From Lysobacter sp. Root916 (GTDB taxonomy: Bacteria; Pseudomonadota; Gammaproteobacteria; Xanthomonadales; Xanthomonadaceae), in NCBI RefSeq assembly GCF_001429785.1, contig NZ_LMJF01000013.1, positions 438,327 through 502,326 on the forward strand: DNA of 64,000 nucleotides, given 5' to 3'. The notes beneath the pieces are model-generated. The model saw nothing but the letters and a program-made list of their open reading frames with translations, was not told the DNA's origin and ran no database searches. Shown piece after piece: positions 61,239-64,000 of this stretch. The position numbers and the translations under genes were made by a program. How positions within the stretch are numbered: the first letter of the stretch is position 1; every line of letters begins with the position of its first letter.

Positions 61239-61451
61239 CGGTGTCTCCTTAATCCATCAAGGCACCTGCCGGGGCAGGCGAGTTCATGATGCGGAAGGGC
61301 TGCCTGCATCGGTCCGCGCAGGCCCTGCGCCCCGCGACGGGCTTTGTGTGCCGTCGCGCGCATCGCGTCCATCTGTCCACTCGCGTGCCCCGCTGTCAAT
61401 CGGTTTCGCGGAGCGCTGCCTGCGGCCTCACCGAAATGGCACACAAAAGGC

Positions 61452-61480
61452 ATAAAAAAAGCCCCGCCGAAGCGGGGCTT
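61452..61480 (-). terminator. Terminator of the FadL-type gene
   Basis: GCCCCGC and GCGGGGC (61461-61467, 61472-61478) pair around TTCG on the minus strand and are followed by a run of seven T. Confidence 0.92.
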
Positions 61481-61505
61481 TTCGAATAACGCGTCGTACC
61501 GTGGA

Positions 61506-62867
61506 TCAGAAGTGGTACTGCGCCGAAACGCCGAACAGGTTCACGTCGCTGCTGTAGGAACCGAACAGGCGCTGGCCGCCCTGGGCCGGCGGGGTGACGA
61601 TGCCGATCTGCGGGGTGTCCGGCTCGATGCGCACGTAGGAGAAGTTCAGCTCGAGGTTCTCGCTGAAGTTCCAGGTGGCGCCGATGGAGTACCAGCGACG
61701 GTCTTCATCCGGCAGGCGCGGGGTGCGCGTGGCGTAGGTGGTCGGGGTTTCGTCGTAGGCGTAACCGGCGCGCAGGGTCCAGGCGTCGTTGAGCTTGTAC
61801 TCGCCGCCCAGCGACATGAAGCGCGTGGTATCCCAGCCGAAGTGCTCGACCGAATCCGCGTCCGGGTTGGCGAAGTCGATGCGGATTTCCTGCAGCGACG
61901 ACCAATCGGTCTCGGAGTAGTCGGCCAGCAGCGAGAACTGGTCGTTGAACTTGTACTCGACGCTGACGGTGGTGACCGACGGGGTGGTCAGCTTGGCCAG
62001 GGCCTTGCCGTCCTTGAACAGCGGCGTGGCACCGAGCGGGCCACCGGCCACGGCGGCCGGAACGGTCCAGTCGACGGTGCCGCTCAGCTCGTGATCGATT
62101 TCCGAACGGTGCGACAGGCCGATCGCCAGCTTGTCGTTCGGGCGGAAGTTGACGCCGATGACCCAGCCCAGGCCGGTGTCGTCGCCTTCGACCTTGGCGA
62201 AGCCATCCGAGCCCTGCGGACGCGCGAACGCCGGCGCGGTCGGACGAGCCGCCGGCGGCAGCTGGCCGAACAGGATCGTGCCGAAATCGACCGACTTCGA
62301 CAGCTCAGCCTCGGCCTTCTCCCAGATGATGCCGCCGCCGACCGACAGGTGGTCAGGCACCAGGTCGAACGCGGCCGACAGGGTCAGGTCGACGGTCTTG
62401 AGTTCGGACTTGGCGGCGTAGTAGCGGCCGACCCAGCCGGGCTTGTACTCGGTCTTCAGACCGAACGGCGCGCTGACCATGGCGCCCACGGCCAGGCCGT
62501 TATCGAACTTGTGGATGATCGACATCGCCGGAACCGGGGTGACGTCGCCGGCTTCGCCGCCGTCGCCGCCGGTGAGCGGACGGCCGAGCAGGTCGTAACC
62601 GCCGCCGCTGAACTTGGCGTTGAGGTCGATGACGGTGACGTCGGCCTGGAAGGTGGTGCCTTCGAACTGGGTCATCGCTGCCGGGTTGTTGGCGACGACG
62701 GAGGAGTCGCCAGCGGCCACGCCGGAACCGGCGAACGCGCGACCCATGGCCTTGACGCTGTTTTCCTTGAGCTGGAAGCCCGAAGCGTGGACCTGGCCAA
62801 AAGCCAGGGCGCCGGTGATGCCCAGCGCGAGGGCGGTCAGGCGCGTATAGCGGTGTGCGTGTTGCAT
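61506..62867 (-). CDS. fadL: FadL/OmpP1/TodX-type outer-membrane channel
   Basis: 453 residues. The signal peptide ends at QVHAS (about residue 29), then GFQLKENSVKAMGRAFAGSG matches the FadL hatch opening, with VVANNPAAMTQFEGTTFQ (NPA motif) after it. The rest is a barrel ending SAQYHF with terminal Phe. FadL proteins take up long-chain fatty acids or other hydrophobic compounds through a lateral opening. ATG 62867 is preceded by GGAG at good distance; five extra codons upstream are possible. It stands alone with its own terminator. Confidence 0.93.
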   Translation of the reverse strand: MQHAHRYTRLTALALGITGALAFGQVHASGFQLKENSVKAMGRAFAGSGVAAGDSSVVANNPAAMTQFEGTTFQADVTVIDLNAKFSGGGYDLLGRPLTGGDGGEAGDVTPVPAMSIIHKFDNGLAVGAMVSAPFGLKTEYKPGWVGRYYAAKSELKTVDLTLSAAFDLVPDHLSVGGGIIWEKAEAELSKSVDFGTILFGQLPPAARPTAPAFARPQGSDGFAKVEGDDTGLGWVIGVNFRPNDKLAIGLSHRSEIDHELSGTVDWTVPAAVAGGPLGATPLFKDGKALAKLTTPSVTTVSVEYKFNDQFSLLADYSETDWSSLQEIRIDFANPDADSVEHFGWDTTRFMSLGGEYKLNDAWTLRAGYAYDETPTTYATRTPRLPDEDRRWYSIGATWNFSENLELNFSYVRIEPDTPQIGIVTPPAQGGQRLFGSYSSDVNLFGVSAQYHF

Positions 62868-63110
62868 GCGTGTAGTCTCCATTGGAGTATTTTTTGGTAT
62901 TCCTCGGCCGTCCGAGCGGCTCCGATCTGGCTGGAGCTCGCACCGCCGGAAAGCCCCTCCCGACGTACGACGCCGTATGCACTATAGCGCGGCCGTTAAC
63001 TGAAAGCTAACAATAGGTCCCAGTTCCACCGCTACCGTTTTTGGCCTCATGCCGTGCCGGTTCCCCCCTGTTCGTACCGGCCGGACCTGAATCCGCGACG
63101 CCCCAAACCG

Positions 63111-63803
63111 ATGTTCATCGCCATCCCCTCCCGCGAAAAGGCACCCCTGCGCTGGGCCACCCCCCTGCTGTTCGCGGTGCTGTGGCTGTGCTTCATCGGC
63201 TCGGCCCTGCTGCCGGACACCGACGAACGCCGCCTGATGCTGGAATGGGGCGCGCTGTCGGGCGGCCTGGCCACCCCCGAGGCCTGGTGGCACGCGATCC
63301 GCGACGGCAGCGGCCTGCGCCTGTTCAGCGCCTTGTTCCTGCACGCCGACTGGGCCCACCTGCTGGGCAACCTGGTGTTCCTGCTGATCTTCGGCCTGCC
63401 GGCGGAGCGGACGATGGGGCCGTGGCGGTTCCTGGCCCTGTTCCTGTGCGGCGGCGCGGTCGCCAACCTGGCCGCGGTGATCGCGATCGGCACGCCGGAC
63501 CGGTTGATCATCGGCGCCAGCGGCGCGGTCTCGGCCCTGATCGGCGCCTACCTGGCGCTATTTCCGGGCGCCAAGCTCGGGGTGGTGGTGCCGCTGGGGC
63601 TGTTCCTGCAGTTCGTGAAGGTGCCGGCGCCGCTGCTGATCGGCGTCTGGGCGCTGCTGCAGGTGGTCTTCACCTTCATCGGCCCGGCCTTCGGCGCGGT
63701 CGCGTGGTCGGCGCATCTGGCCGGCTTCGCCTTCGGCGGCGCGTTCGCGCTGATCGCGCGCGCGGGCATCGCGCGACGGATGAGGCGGCGGCGCGGCTTC
63801 TGA
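63111..63803 (+). CDS. Rhomboid-family intramembrane serine protease
   Basis: 230 residues, six or seven helices. The catalytic GASG is at 135-138 (Ser137) and the partner is His202 in HLAGFAFGG; the conserved WAHLLGNLVFL loop region is also present near residue 85. The rhomboid cleaves transmembrane substrates inside the membrane. The chosen ATG follows 19 upstream in-frame codons that are not family-like. Downstream there is a repeat and the DUF1820 gene; no operon is evident. Confidence 0.92.
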   Translation: MFIAIPSREKAPLRWATPLLFAVLWLCFIGSALLPDTDERRLMLEWGALSGGLATPEAWWHAIRDGSGLRLFSALFLHADWAHLLGNLVFLLIFGLPAERTMGPWRFLALFLCGGAVANLAAVIAIGTPDRLIIGASGAVSALIGAYLALFPGAKLGVVVPLGLFLQFVKVPAPLLIGVWALLQVVFTFIGPAFGAVAWSAHLAGFAFGGAFALIARAGIARRMRRRRGF

Positions 63804-63808
63804 AGGCC

Positions 63809-63940
63809 GAGATTGGGGATTAGGGATTCGACACAGCAGTTCGGTACTGCGCAGTTGAGTTTCGGTACTCGCCCCCCAAGCTTAGAGGCAGGCGCTCGCT
63901 CACGCTTTTGCGAATCCCGAATCCCCAATCCCGAATCCCT
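63809..63940. repeat. Paired GGGATTCG-type inverted repeat
   Basis: GATTGGGGATTAGGGATTCG (63809-63828) faces CGAATCCCGAATCCCCAATC (63911-63930), giving long arms around an 80-base core. It lies between the rhomboid gene and the DUF1820 start. Confidence 0.75.
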
Positions 63941-63945
63941 GCCCC

Positions 63946-64000
63946 ATGGCCAAGACGCTATACAAAGTCACCTTCCTCAACGCCGGCAAGGTCTACGAGC
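63946..64000 (+). CDS. DUF1820-family protein, N-terminal part (3' end outside window)
   Basis: Only the first 18 codons are visible: AKTLYKVTFLNAGKVYE after the initial Met, which is the conserved opening of DUF1820 proteins, small cytoplasmic proteins of unknown role in gammaproteobacteria. The ATG follows immediately after a repeat. Length and domain end cannot be judged. Confidence 0.7.
   Translation, partial: MAKTLYKVTFLNAGKVYE

Overview
The window reads as a chromosomal segment of a high-GC gammaproteobacterium of the Xanthomonadaceae, most likely Lysobacter or a close relative. This is inferred from the very GC-rich third codon positions, the many TonB-dependent receptors, the GTAGGAGCGGC-type, GTAGGATGCGGT-type and GGGATTCGG-type repeats between genes, and the order tsaD / rpsU-yqeY-dnaG. 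No rRNA, tRNA, CRISPR array, insertion sequence or integrase was found.

Layout. 1-3911: the 3' end of a cytochrome c4-like gene, three tandem DsbA-like thiol oxidoreductases (two with lipoprotein signals) and an endonuclease/exonuclease/phosphatase-family protein. 3926-18588: a pectin-utilisation locus with 2-keto-3-deoxygluconate kinase, a TonB-dependent receptor, pectinesterase, a rhamnogalacturonan-acetylesterase-like SGNH hydrolase, pectate lyase, a 2-keto-4-pentenoate-hydratase-like enzyme, a three-part TRAP transporter, a LacI-type regulator, KduI, KduD and a secreted cupin. The inferred flow is: exported enzymes de-esterify and cleave pectin, the receptor and TRAP system carry products inward, KduI/KduD make 2-keto-3-deoxygluconate, and KdgK phosphorylates it. 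A GACACCGGTTNCC motif at three places is a candidate operator for the LacI protein.

18589-31560: palindromic repeat clusters, two more TonB-dependent receptors, a TauE/SafE-type permease, a soluble lytic transglycosylase coupled to an epimerase-like gene, a PH-domain protein and the CCA-adding enzyme. 31566-36362: a VanZ-like protein, a MidA/NDUFAF7-type methyltransferase, pteridine reductase, a membrane protein, FolK and FolB. 36598-40749: tsaD diverging from rpsU, yqeY, a twice-frameshifted SEC-C gene and dnaG. 41076-44973: two tandem M19-family proteins lacking part of the canonical zinc site, a Rid-family protein and a PD40 propeller protein. 44996-53252: the aa3-type cytochrome oxidase structural, heme A synthesis and assembly genes. 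53708-56917: PutA.

57086-59486 is a lower-GC accessory island: a displaced Rhs C-terminal fragment overlapping a small membrane-protein gene (a toxin-tip/immunity-like arrangement), and a tightly overlapped trio of membrane protein, 56-residue protein and lipoprotein. 59487-64000: a secreted protein with an HDWE motif and Ig-like tail, a FadL-type channel, a rhomboid protease and the start of a DUF1820 gene.

The points most worth a second look are the operator motif and layout of the pectin locus, the altered metal site of the paired M19 proteins, the orphan Rhs/immunity-like and three-gene overlapped modules, the secreted HDWE protein, the frameshifted SEC-C gene and the exactly periodic 118-bp repeats.
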